NCBI GenBank assembly: GCA_029255685.2
Contig: CM055319.2
Location: 8,356,747-8,420,746, forward strand
DNA length: 64,000 bases
Reading direction: 5' to 3'
Source: Silene conica
Lineage: Eukaryota; Streptophyta; Magnoliopsida; Caryophyllales; Caryophyllaceae
Shown here in pieces: positions 1 through 10,600 of the stretch (its first letter is position 1; every line of letters begins with the position of its first letter). Under the pieces are notes generated by a model. That model was not told where the DNA came from, searched no databases, and saw only the letters and a list, made by a program, of their open reading frames with translations. The translations under genes were made by a program, and so were the position numbers.

Positions 1-1
1 T

Positions 2-898
2 GAGATAATCCGCTATCATGGTGTTCCGAGGGAGATAGTTTCAGATCGTGATCCGAGATTTTGTTCCAGGTTCTGGAAGGCTTTGCAGGAGGCTATGGGT
101 AGCCGTTTGTTGATGAGTACCGCATTTCATGCCGCGACCGATGGGCAATCCGAGAGGACCATTCAGACACTAGAGGATTTGCTCCGCGCTTGTGCCCTCG
201 ATTTTCAGAGTTCTTGGGAGCAGTGTTTGCCGTTGGTAGAGTTTTCTTACAACAACAGTTATCATGCTTCCATTGGTATGGCTCCGTACGAGGCTCTTTA
301 TGGTAGGAGGTGCCGTAGTCCGATTTGTTGGGACCAGGCTAGTGACGTTCGTGACCTTGGACCTGATCAGCTAGCTGAGACCATTGACCGTGTACAGCTC
401 ATTAGGAATAGGATGAAGGCCGCTCAGGACCGGCAGAAGTCCTATGCTGATGTCCGTCGTCGACCCTTAGAGTTTGAGGTGGCTGACCGAGTCTTCTTGA
501 GAGTGTCTCCGATGAAGGGTGTTAAGAGGTTTGGAGTTAAGGGCAAGTTGAGCCCTAAGTACATTGGACCTTTTGTGATCGCAAAGAAGATTGGCGCCGT
601 AGCTTATCGTTTGGACTTGCCTCCTAGTTTGGGCAAGGTTCATAACGTCTTTCACGTTTCCCAGCTCCGCAGATACATCAGTGACCCGAGTCATGTTCTG
701 CCTAGAGAGATCGAGAACTTGGAGCCGAGTCTTGCTTTCGAGGAGCGTCCTGTGAAGATCCTAGACCGTCAGGATAGGAAGCTTAGGAGCAAGGTGGTGC
801 CGCTAGTGAAGATCCTTTGGCGTTGCGGTGATGTTGAGGAGCAGACATGGGAGACTGAGGCATCGATGCGTATCGCGCATCCTTCTCTTTTCGATTGA
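2..898 (+). CDS. Ty3/gypsy pol, integrase C-terminal part (5' partial)
   Basis: The frame is open from the window edge to a TGA at 896-898. It shows the integrase core: SDRDPRF near the start carries the second catalytic Asp, and the [14 protein letters not shown] stretch carries the catalytic Glu region. Next comes a GPY/F-type module ([10 protein letters not shown]), the [12 protein letters not shown] motif common to plant Ty3 elements, and a chromodomain-like tail ([11 protein letters not shown] near the end). An internal ATG at 83 is not the true start. No stop or frameshift is seen in the visible part, so this copy may be fairly young. It would insert element cDNA into host DNA in the nucleus. 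Confidence 0.88.
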   Translation, partial: EIIRYHGVPREIVSDRDPRFCSRFWKALQEAMGSRLLMSTAFHAATDGQSERTIQTLEDLLRACALDFQSSWEQCLPLVEFSYNNSYHASIGMAPYEALYGRRCRSPICWDQASDVRDLGPDQLAETIDRVQLIRNRMKAAQDRQKSYADVRRRPLEFEVADRVFLRVSPMKGVKRFGVKGKLSPKYIGPFVIAKKIGAVAYRLDLPPSLGKVHNVFHVSQLRRYISDPSHVLPREIENLEPSLAFEERPVKILDRQDRKLRSKVVPLVKILWRCGDVEEQTWETEASMRIAHPSLFD

Positions 899-949
899 GG
901 TAGAGTTAGTTAGAATTTATCTCCGTTCGAGTTTCGAGGACGAAACTTT

Positions 950-965
950 TTGAAGTTGGGGTGAT
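950..965 (+). other. polypurine tract before the Ty3 3' LTR
   Basis: A G/A-rich run (AAGTTGGGGTGAT) lies directly before the TGTAAC start of the LTR. This is the expected plus-strand primer site for reverse transcription. The GAGGACGAAACTTTTT words just upstream resemble those seen before LTRs of related plant elements. Confidence 0.65.
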
Positions 966-1915
966 TGTAACATCCCGTATTTCCGTAAAATCTAATTTAA
1001 GCGTTTTAAATTATTTTAAGTAATAAAATAATATTTTAATAATTTATTGTGAAAGGTTTTAATTTAATTAGTAAGATCCGTCTTAAGAACCTTAAGTCCT
1101 TAAGACGAATAATACTTGGTGAACTTAAACTCGTATCATAAATATCCGTTCAAGTGTCCGACCCATTTAATTGACTCGGAAAGGACAGTCCATAAAACCC
1201 CACTAAACCCTTTCCATCGACATTCCTCATCTCCTTCATTTCATTTCACTGTAAAACACAAACCTCATAAACCTCCATTTTATTCCTCCTTCTTTTGAGA
1301 AATTCTTCATCATCCGGTACTCGAATCGAGGTAACAACGACATTTTCGGAATCCTCATTCGATTTCCAAGCCATCTATCACTTTCTTTTTGTAAATCCTT
1401 TCACTAGAAAAACGGGCTGTTTTCTCTTAATTCCGTTTTAAGTGCTTAAAATCCGTTTTCTATGCTTGTAGGTGTTGGCTTAGAGGATCCAGAGATCGAT
1501 AGCTACATTGTTGAGGAAGATCTTTAGCCGGATAAGCTTGAAAGGTGACGATAATGAGAAACTCGGCCTTTATGTGTATATTAGCATGTTTGTTGTGATT
1601 CTTGTGTTGATTTCTGTTTTTGTTGATATACATTGATCAAAGGACTTAGTAATATGTTTAGGATGTTTGCTATGTGAAGATTTCATGCTTTAAAGTGTTG
1701 TTATAAGTTCTTAAGCATATTTTCAGTTTTTCGCACTTTGCGACGGATACTCATTAAATTCATTTGAGGATTGTTATGGGACTTACTTGCTGATAGATTA
1801 GTAGTATTTGGCGTTTGATATTGTTGTGTAAACATCACATGAATCGTTGTGTAAGTTTTGGTGTCGAATGGGTAAATTTTGAAGAAGGCTGAAATCACGA
1901 TTTTGCGGTACAGGC

Positions 1916-2306
1916 TCTCTGAGCCGGTCGACCGACCGGCCGCCGGTCGACCGGCTGGGAGTGCATTTGGGTGTTTTTCGTATTTTGAGAATTTGGCCTT
2001 GGACTGCCAGCCGGCCGACCGGCTGCCTGCCGACCGGCTGGTAGTCCCTTTGTGTCGTGTATGTTTTTGCGAAAACTATAGGTAGATGGGAGCCCAGCCG
2101 GCAGACCGGCCGCCTGCCAGCCGGCTGGGAGTGCAATTGGGAATGGGTTGCGTTTTTAGTAAAGGCTAGGGAATGGGGTTCCCAGCCGGCCGACCGGCTG
2201 CCTGCCGACCGGCTGGGAGTCCTTGTGTGTTTTGTTTCGAAAAGAAAGATGAGCTGAGTGGGTCACCAGCCGGCCGACCGGCTGCCTGCCGACCGGCTGG
2301 GGACCC
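1916..2306 (+). repeat. five GC-rich imperfect palindromes spaced about 86 bp apart
   Basis: Five blocks built from CCAGCCGG...CCGGCTGG arms sit near 1918-1962, 2005-2047, 2093-2134, 2180-2221 and 2263-2305. Each can fold back on itself. In several, the flanking bases extend the stem with different sequences (ggact/agtcc in block 2, gggt/accc in block 5). The DNA between blocks is AT-rich. Confidence 0.85.
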
Positions 2307-2457
2307 CTGTAAGCTATTTTTGAGTTGTAATTTAATCGTAACTTTCAAACGGTTAATCGGTTTTGGTTGAAACTCGTTTTGTATACCCGTGATATGTATT
2401 TGAGGTCCCCGGAGGATGGGCAACATTTTATTGAGTTCGGGAATAGAGTAAGGATAG

Positions 2458-2498
2458 AGACCCCCCGGTCGGGTAACCGAAAGGGAAACCGGCTCTCC
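2458..2498 (+). other. 41-nt structured element, copy 1, left of the hairpin array
   Basis: It contains AGACCCCCC, then a short stem TCGG/CCGA closing a GTAA loop, then GGGAAACCGGCTCTCC. The second copy at 3310-3350 has the same length and differs only at stem positions. A possible outer stem (CGGGAA near 2439 with TTCCCG near 2509) encloses it. No known family is recognised. Confidence 0.7.
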
Positions 2499-2594
2499 CT
2501 CAACTTAGTTCCCGGGGTCAATTAAGTGTTGATTAGAGGTTAAGAAAAGTAGAACTAGTGATTAGTTCATAGACTTTGGTTGATATTGCATTGA

Positions 2595-3150
2595 TGCGTA
2601 TTAAGTTATGCCTTAAGCTGGCCTCTGAACTTAATACGTGAGTTGTTTGTCATATATGGGGATATGCCTTAAGCTGGCCTCTGAGCCCTATATGTGTATG
2701 TTTGTCGTGTCTGGAACATGCCTTAAGTTGGCCTCTGAGTTCAGACATGTGTGATAGTGATCGCGTTGGAACATGCCTTAAGTTGGCCTCTGAGTCTGAC
2801 GAGTAGAGCAGCTGCACAACGGGGTAGCTAAGGAACTGACACCTTGCCCGGAGTGCAGATGTTTGGTGCTAGAACATGCCTTAAGTTGGCCTCTGAGTTT
2901 AGTACCTTGTGATGTGGTGAAGGGACATGCCTTAAGCTGGCCTCTGAGTCCTTTACTTTTGGATGCTAGTCTATGCCTTAAGTTGGCCGCTGAGTCTAGT
3001 GTCTTGCTGATTGGCAGGTCCATGCCTTAAGTTGGCCTCTGAGTCCTTGCTTGCTGAATGTTTGGTGATTAGGTTATGTCTTAAGTTGACCGCTGAACCT
3101 TTACACTTGCTGATTGATTTGGCATTAGGTTATGTCTTAAGTTGACCGCT
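2595..3150 (+). repeat. array of about ten hairpins with a conserved loop and variable complementary stems
   Basis: The core ATGCCTTAAGYTGGCCTCTG or a close variant starts at 2608, 2664, 2718, 2773, 2876, 2927, 2973, 3022, 3076 and 3132. Spacing is 46-56 bp, except 103 bp between copies 4 and 5. The flanking arms differ between copies but are complementary within a copy. Copy 1 has an 11-bp stem CGTATTAAGTT/AACTTAATACG, copy 3 pairs TGTCTGGAAC with GTTCAGACA, and copy 6 pairs AAGGGAC with GTCCTTT. The long gap holds a different hairpin, CTGCAC/GTGCAG. Copy 4 pairs poorly. Confidence 0.85.
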
Positions 3151-3309
3151 GAACTTTTTACTTGCTGAATTTATCTGCTTGCCTTGAGTGGGTACGTGTC
3201 AGATATAGATATCGATAGTGATGACTAAATGTATATCTGTTGAGTTATGGTTTGATCATCCAAGGCATTGGGTGACTCTTAGTTCGGTTTCATAAATAGT
3301 TGGATTGAA

Positions 3310-3350
3310 AGACCCCCCGACTGGGTAACCAGTAGGGAAACCGGCTCTCC
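3310..3350 (+). other. 41-nt structured element, copy 2, right of the hairpin array
   Basis: Same frame as copy 1: AGACCCCCC, a stem ACTGG/CCAGT around GTAA, then GGGAAACCGGCTCTCC. All six differences from copy 1 fall in the stem strands. A possible outer stem is TTCATAAA near 3289 with TTTATGAA near 3361. Confidence 0.7.
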
Positions 3351-3894
3351 TTCCTAACGGTTTATGAAGTTGGTTGAGAGCCGTGCACTAGAGTTGGCAT
3401 GTTAATATGAGATCAATTGATGAGATGTTTATGCTTCACATGTTGATATATGTTGGAGTATTATGTTTTGTTTTATGTGTTACGTGTTGTCACAAAAGGT
3501 GGCTAGGAGAACTCTAGTCACTCCCCACTGATTGTGGCGTACATGTTTTCATGTATGTAGGTACATGCAGGTTGGAGATGGGTTCACGAGAGGGCTAGCG
3601 AGTGATGATCCTGCTGTCATCATATGACTTACCTTATATCACATAGCTAGACTCTTGGACTTTTGTTACATTTGTTTTGGTGCCTGTAGGGATGTTCCAT
3701 CCCAGGCTGATATATATATTTGTTTCTGATACTTAGAGCTGTTACTTATCTATTTTGGTTTTAATCCAGTTTCAGTTTCTGTTCAGTTTAAGACTTCTCG
3801 CATGTTGTTCAGTTTACTTTAAAAAGTTTTAAATTCCGCTGCATTTTTGGTACTTTTATGTGTTTATATTTCCGCTTTCGCGAGGGGTTTTACA

Positions 3895-5936
3895 GTTGTA
3901 CCTGATTCAATGTGGGGCTATGCTCTTTTGTCGGCCGCTCTAATACTTAACCGAAGTCCGTCTAAAGCTGTTGACAAGACTCCATACGAATTATGGAAGT
4001 GAACGGTCCCTAACTTGTCCTTTATTCGGGTTTGGGGCTGCGAGGCTTATGTCAAGTGGAGACACGAGGATAAGCTCGGCCCGCGAACGGTCAAGACATA
4101 CTTTATAGGCTATCCAAAGGGAATTTTTGGTCATTACTTCTACTCGCCAACCGAACAACGTGTTTTTGTTGCGGCTAGTGCGACGTTCTTAGAGAAAGAA
4201 TTTCTCGAGAACAAGTCGAGTAATAGAACCTTCGAATTATCGGAGGTTCAAGAACCAACTACCGAGCAACCATTGGAGGAAACAGTTCCTTCAACCGAGG
4301 CTGCGGTAGATATTCCTGAGGAACCTAGGAGGTCGGGAAGAGTCTCCATTCCTCCGGACAGATACATTGGTATGGTCGAGGAACATGATATGGATGACGT
4401 CTTACTCCTAAAGGGTAATGAACCCTCAACCTATAAAGGTGACATGACCAGTTCTGACTCAAAGCTATGGTTAGAAGCCATGCAATCCGAGATGGACTCC
4501 ATGTATGAGAACAACGTGTGGGATCTTGTGGACCTACCTGCAAAGGTACGCCCCCTTCAATGCAAATGGCTTTACAAAATAAAGCATGTCGTGGAAGGTA
4601 AACAAGATATCCATAAGGCAAGACTAGTTGCTAAAGGTTTCACCCAAGTGCCAGGCTTGCACTACGATGAGATCTTTGCACCCGTAGTCATGCTACGTTC
4701 CATTCGGATTATCTTAGCGATCGCCGCATTTCACGATTATGAAATATGGCAAATGGACGTTAAAACCGCCTTCTATGGACTAAGAAAGTTTGCAAGCTTA
4801 AGCGTTCCATCTATGGACTTAAGCAAGCATCGCGGAGTTGGAATCATCGCTTCGACCAAGTGATAAAAGAGAATGGGTTTGTTCGATCAGTCGAGGAACC
4901 ATGTCTCTATATCAAGTCGAGTGGGAGCAAGATTGTCTTCCTAGTGCTGTATGTCGATGACATACTCTTGATTGGGAATGACATACCTCTCCTTTCTTCG
5001 GTTAAAGCATGGTTGAAAAACCATTTCCAGATGAAAGATATGGGAGAGGCACAAAGAATTTGAGGCATCCGTATCTACAGGGATAGATCACGACGGATGT
5101 TGTCTCTCAGTCAGGAGTCTTACATAGATAAGATTCTAGAGAGATTCAGCATGACGAACTCCAAGAAAGGGTTCCTTCCTATGACTACTGGGCTTCACTT
5201 GAGCAAGTCACAAGAAGCTAAGACATTGGAAGAGAAAGAGCGCATGAGTCGGATTCCTTATGCTTCGGCAATAGGATCGATCATGTATGCCATGATATGC
5301 ACACGTCCAGACGTTGCATATGCATTGAGTATGACTAGTCGATTCCAAGCTCATCCAGGTGAACAACACTGGATGGCCGTGAAAAACATTCTTAAGTACC
5401 TACGGAGGACTAAAGATTGGGGATTGACTTATGGAGGCGACTCAACGCTCTGCGCCACGGGTTACGCAGATGCTAGCTTCCAAACGGATCGAGATGGTTA
5501 GAAATCTCAGTCTGGATTCGTTTTTACTCTTAACGGCGTTGCTGTCAGCTGGAAAAGTTCTAAACAGAGTGTTACAGCAGATTCTACTACTGAGTCCGAG
5601 TACTATGCCGCCTCAGAAGCAGCTAATGAAGCAATATGGATGCGTCAATTCTTACAAGGACTATCAGTAGTGCCTAGTTCGAATGACCCAATCACCGTTT
5701 ATTGTGATAATAAAGGTGTCATCTTCCAAGCTAAGGAGCATAAGTCTAGCAACAAGGCTAGGCATGTACAACGGAAAGCTCATCTAATCAGAGATTACGT
5801 GGAGCAAAAGGAGATTTTCATTGATAAGATCGCTACGGATGACAACATAGCTGATCCTCCCACTAAAGCATTACCACGTGATAAGCATGAAGGGCACATC
5901 CATTCCATGAGAATTAGATGTGTTCCTAAGTTGTAG
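3895..5936 (+). pseudogene. copia pol remnant: integrase end, reverse transcriptase, RNase H
   Basis: Visible in order: an integrase tail (TPYELWK near 3980, then FIRVWGCEAYVKW), the RT start (WLEAMQSEMDSMYENNVW, ARLVAKGFTQ, MDVKTAF), the catalytic YVDDILL near 4948-4968, and RNase H with SAIGSIMYAMICTRPDVAYA, ADASFQTDRDG, STTESEYYAASEAANEAIW and DDNIADP near the end. It is broken in at least four places: a stop at about 4002, a deletion plus frameshift near 4773-4860 that removes the part between MDVKTAF and the YGLKQAS region, a stop near 5061, and a stop at 5500. It cannot encode an active polyprotein. The RNase H end is well kept, so decay was probably recent to moderate. Confidence 0.9.
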
Positions 5937-6799
5937 TACTCTTTTATGAATTCATGTAATAATTCATTTTCTCGTGTACTCTATTCAACCTCATTGTTAT
6001 GATATATAATGTTTTGTTTTGCATGTGGAATTGTACGCCAATTTTGAACACCACAAAGTGAACTGAATAACATTACATCGTTTTAGTCCTTGATTACCCA
6101 CTTGAGCTGATAACTCAGGTAATCATTTTGTGACGTTTGTTGATGGTGGGTTCAACGAGCCATAAGTCACACGGCTGACTGACCAATCACAAAGGCGAGT
6201 TATACGGATATCTCGTAGGACACCCCGTGACAACGTTATGGAGTCCTAAATGTTTTATAACATTGGGTGCCAGGTCGTGGATAGGACCTCCATAGTGTTC
6301 CTTAGAGTCGAGTCTTTTGACTTTCAACTGTCTCTTGAGATTAAGGCAGATTTTGGGTAACTTTGGTTTCTTTCCCACGGTCATCGTAACAGAAGCCAAG
6401 AGGATTTTTTCTGGGTTATTTCATGCTGCGCGATATCGGCAGGATTCGAGTTGAGGGAAATATCCAAACCCTTATCAGGATTTTATCATTTCTTAGGGCC
6501 ACTCGAGGAGTAGTAACTGAAATGCATGGCCATGCTCGAATACAGATTCGTTTTATCAGTTAAGTTACTCTCTAGTCGGGGAAACCACTCTTGATACAGA
6601 TCTCTTGTGAGATACGACCTTTGCGAATGCGGATTTGCAAATTGTCTTACATTGAGTGGGAGAAATTTTAAAAGGATATGAGAATCGGTTATCGCACCTA
6701 CACTTGTACGGACAAGTGGGAGTTTGTTGGAGCCTTGTGTCCTCCACATGTAGTGTGATAACGTCATTGCACATACCCTTGTACGGACAAGTGGGAGAT
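5937..6799 (+). other. copia spacer between pol and LTR; no gene seen
   Basis: No conserved coding signal is visible; the short ORFs here match nothing I recognise. Near its end (about 6690-6799) a segment of about 75 bp containing TGTACGGACAAGTGGGAG and TGTTGG is repeated in tandem. Confidence 0.6.
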
Positions 6800-6825
6800 T
6801 GTTGGGGCTGGTGTCCTTGACAATT
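6687..6825 (+). repeat. tandem duplication (about 75 bp) of the polypurine tract and LTR start
   Basis: The words CTTGTACGGACAAGTGGGAG-TTGTTGG occur at about 6706-6730 and again at about 6780-6806. The first has TTTGTTGGAGCC and the second ATTGTTGGGGCTGG. The second is taken as the true LTR start because the LTR body follows it. Confidence 0.65.
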
Positions 6826-7683
6826 AAGTACAATGACTTATTAAATCTCTTTAAGGATCGCAAGGGCATACTTCAGTATTATTACCAGTTGATCCACGTT
6901 TATCAATAACGGTTGGCTTGCTAGATAAGTTTGACGTTATTGTCATACGGATGTCGGTGATCAACTGGTCCCTATACGTCACACCTATAGGACACGTTTG
7001 AGAGATGTGAAGGTATGAAAATACAGTCACATTTATGCCGAATACGACTAAACAGTTAGTCAGAGGTATTGACTATTAAATTAGTCAATAAGATGTTGAG
7101 ATTATTATTTAATACGGATTAAATAATTTTAGCTAATACGGATTACATGATTAATTCGTAAATTAAATATAAACGGTTATATTTAATTAAATATTGTATT
7201 CACGTATTAATATAAACAGTTATATTAATCTGAGTAATTATACAATATCGTATTTTATCAGACCATTATTAATACATCGACTGCGTTAATATCTGATAAC
7301 AAGTGTACGATTTATAATTAAAATCCCGCAAATAACTTATAGCTAAATGGGTCGAATCACGAATCAGAATAAGGTAAGAGTGGAAAGCCCACTCTTACCC
7401 TACTCGTTTATTTCGGCCGAGTATACTACATAAGGAGAAGACTTCTCCTTATGTCAGGTTACTCTTGTTGCACTGATTAAATCAATCTCAAGGAAAAATT
7501 AGGGTTTGAGAGCATTCTTCTCCCATAACCCAGATCTCACATCTAAAACTCAAAAGGCTCTCCCGATATTGCAAGGCAGTTGGAGAGGATTTCTAGCACA
7601 CGCGGCAACGTCTCAATCTAAGTCTTGGGTGCAAGTTATAGGAGGGAATTTGCGTTAATTCCTGTTCTTAGGCCTTTCGCGCA
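6800..7683 (+). repeat. 3' LTR of the copia element (about 880 bp)
   Basis: It starts TGTTGGGGCTGG directly after a GTGGGAGAT purine tract and probably ends at ...TTCGCGCA. The right end was chosen because it has a terminal CA and MULE coding sequence begins within a few bases. The other LTR is not in the window, so the end is approximate. Confidence 0.65.
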
Positions 7684-7687
7684 AGGA

Positions 7688-10600
7688 CTAAAGGTTGTAC
7701 TCTTTTTCATGTCTTTTAATTTTATGACCATATTCACGACTGTAATTTTCATTATAATCCTGCAAGTTTAGGGCGAATACATGCTTTATAGCCGCCACCG
7801 CATGATGGCAGGGGATGCCATTTAATTGCCAAGCATTACACGAGCAAGTCCGGTTCAACAAATCAACAACATACCTTATTTGTGTCGCCCCATCCCGTAC
7901 ACCAAAGGTGAAATTGCCACCAAAATAAGTATTCCAACCGCGAGCACCAATTTTAGCCTTTTCCAATTGTTCTTGAGCTCTCGGACAAATGCTAAAAATT
8001 TTTGAGGCAATGAAATCTCTCTTTTTATGCATTCTTTCCATAATTGACTCTCTAATATCCTCAAGCATAGTAATTATAGGCTTGTGCCTTGAGTTCAAAA
8101 TGTAAGCGTTGAAAACCTCACTCATATTGTTATCTACTGCCTCACATTGAGACTGTGCAGTGTAAAATGCTCTACACCATTTTTCATAATTTCGCCCCAT
8201 CAAATCAGCGGCTGCTTCGGGAGAAATCATAGCAAATTGTTCAATATTTTCTTTAAATTCATTTGGGGTTGTACTCTTTGCTATTCTCCAAAAATGCATC
8301 CTATACTCGTGTCCTCCACCAAAGACCTCCCTAAAATTCATATACACGTGTCTAGCACACACCCTTTGTTCAGCTTGTGGCCAAAACATCACCCACTGCC
8401 TTCAATAGACCTTTTTGTTGATCTGACATAATAGTGTAACCAGCCACATCAAATGTCCCTAAATCTTCGGCTAGCAACAAAAGAAACCAACTCCAAGAAT
8501 CAGTATTTTCCACTTCCACCACAACCCACGCAATCGGAAACATTTGGTTATTTCCATCTCTTCCCACCGCTACCAATAGTTGTCCCCCATAAGGACCTTT
8601 TAGCCAACAACCATCAATAGAAATAAATGGCCGACAACCACTAAGAAAACCTTTCTTGAGTGCTCCAAAACAAATGTACATTCTACGGAAAACACACCCA
8701 TCAAGTTGAAATTTAATCGTATTGTTCTTATCAGACTTTATTACCTCGGCTGCATAATTGTTGAGTAAAGCGTATTGTTCTTTGTATTCTCCAACAATCA
8801 AGCTTATTGCACATTTTTTAGCTCTAAAAGCCATATGCGATGACACTTTAAGCCCATAATCAGTCCAAACAGATTGAGTTATCTCTTGAAGTTTCATAAA
8901 AGGATTGGATTTGAACTTCTTCAAGTATTGTGTAGCAATCCATTTATATGTCATTTTTGTAACTTTATTTTTTCTTCCACAAGAATGAACTCCATGGTAT
9001 GACTTCACTTCAAAATCTCTTGTATTTTTACCAATTGAAGCCCAAATTTTCATTCACAATTTTCATCTTTACACTTAGCCCCCACCTTCTCTTTAACATT
9101 TTTCGTATACTTAACATCAATACCATTTTTTGCACAATAATCGACTATTTTCTCTCTAAACGCTACAGCATTATCAAATTTTTCATCCAGACAAAAAGAT
9201 GTGTTTGTCCATTTAGTGTCATCAAATTTTTTTTCCTGAGATTGAAGAAGTTGCTTCTTAGAAGGTAAAGCAGTCAAGTGCCCGTATTCATCTTCATCCG
9301 ATGACTCTAGAGGACTATCCATGTCAGACCCATTCTCATAATCACTTTCCATCTCGCATATTAAATTATCTCTTTTGAGCTGTTTTCCCAACTTATCAAG
9401 TTCTTCCTGTAATTCATTCTCTAATGTTATAGCCTCCCCATGTTTAATTCTAGCATCGGCAATCTCCTCATCATCCACATCAGTGTCATTCTCATCATAA
9501 TCAATGTTGTTCAATTGTTGCCTAGTCAATAATTCTGTAAAAGATATATTCCCTTCCAATTCACTCAAACCAATATCGTTCTCATGCTCAGTGTACATAT
9601 GCACAACTTTCCCATCACACAAATACTTTATGATTGGTTCAAAACTATCATCATTATACATAGACCTGGCAAACGGGTCATTCGATTCAGTTTCGGATCA
9701 GTTTCATTCGGATCGGGTTATGTCGCTTTACCTTTATTTTCGATTTCAGTTTGGTTCAATTCAGGTTGGAATCAGTTTTGGCTTTTAATCGGTTGTAAAT
9801 ATTTCAGGTCGGTTCAGGTTTGAGTCAGGTTAATTTCGGAACAGATGAGATTCGGGTCGGGTCAATATCAGAGCAGATGAGATTCGATTCGGGCCATATT
9901 CGGATCGGATGTCAAGGGATTAATATTGGATTATATTTATATATCAAATATTTCGATTTTGTTTTTGATATAATTTTTAGATTTTTGCCGATAATATTTC
10001 AAATTCTTTTAATAGTAATATAAATTTGATTCCACCTTTTCTTTCTTATCTATTTTTTTTATAATTATTGATATATTATATATACAAATAATTTAAATAT
10101 GAACGGTCAAACATGCAATTGAGAAATAGTAGACATTCTTATATAAATACTCCGCAGTATATACATGATCGATAAATTGATCATAAGTATTTCATATCTT
10201 ACTAAGAAGTATATATATATATGTAATAAATGTTATCACAAAATTACTCGACTTTGTTTTTTTGATTGAATGTTTTTACAATGGCGATGGAACTTTCTAT
10301 CCAATACAAAATTAGCTTGAACAAAAAGTAAAGCTTATATCAGGAAATAATTATTATCAAATGTTCATTCCTCGTCAATTCGTCTTACTATTCTTACATC
10401 ACCATTTATTGTATAGGAGTATAAGACCGTCTTCACTCTTAAATTAAGATGGTTCTTCCATCCGGAGGAGGTTATAACTTATAACAGGTTTTAAGTTAAG
10501 ATGATCTTAATTCTTAAACAAGACCACCCGATATGTAAGTTATTTGAATTCTATGAGCTCAACTTGAGTTCGGTGAATTTTGAACTTGAGCTACCCTTGA

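Larger units (their letters stand above)
1..3894 (+). mobile_element. 3' part of a Ty3/gypsy chromovirus-type LTR retrotransposon
   Basis: The segment holds the end of pol (integrase), a short spacer with a purine-rich tract, and a complete-looking 3' LTR starting TGTAACATCCC and ending GGTTTTACA. The 5' part lies outside the window. The right boundary falls inside a copia integrase coding sequence that resumes at 3895, so this element inserted into an older copia element. The target duplication cannot be checked because the left end is not visible. The integrase tail with a GPY/F-like module followed by a chromodomain-like end suggests the Tekay/Del branch (inference). Confidence 0.9.
966..3894 (+). 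repeat. 3' LTR of the Ty3/gypsy element (about 2.93 kb)
   Basis: It starts TGTAACATCCCG and ends GGGGTTTTACA, so it has the canonical TG...CA termini. It is long for an LTR and AT-rich outside three unusual blocks: GC-rich palindromes (1916-2306), a 41-nt structured element found twice (2458-2498 and 3310-3350), and an array of hairpins between those two copies (2595-3150). ORFs across the palindrome block are by-products of its repeats. Confidence 0.85.
3895..7683 (+). mobile_element. 3' half of a degenerate Ty1/copia retrotransposon, split by the Ty3 element
   Basis: Coding sequence for copia integrase resumes exactly at the Ty3 LTR boundary and continues through reverse transcriptase and RNase H to 5936. 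A spacer of about 860 bp follows, then a purine-rich tract and an LTR starting TGTTGG at 6800. The probable end is CGCGCA at 7683, where MULE transposase coding begins on the other strand, so this element in turn sits inside the MULE. The 5' half lies outside the window. Confidence 0.85.

Noticed and set aside
1879..2426. Overlapping ORFs rich in AGRPA/PADRLP on both strands
   Set aside because: They are readings of the GC-rich palindromes in several frames; no start context or family.
2608..3150. CRISPR-like pattern: direct repeats of about 22 bp with unique spacers of about 30 bp
   Set aside because: It is inside a plant LTR, the 'spacers' are the paired arms of hairpins, and no cas-like genes are near.
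4325..4621. Minus-strand ORF in copia pol
   Set aside because: Shadow of the RT/integrase coding strand.
9050..9661. ORF starting with ATG at 9661 as a complete gene
   Set aside because: The ATG is made by the hAT insertion junction; coding continues on the far side of the insertion at 12104.
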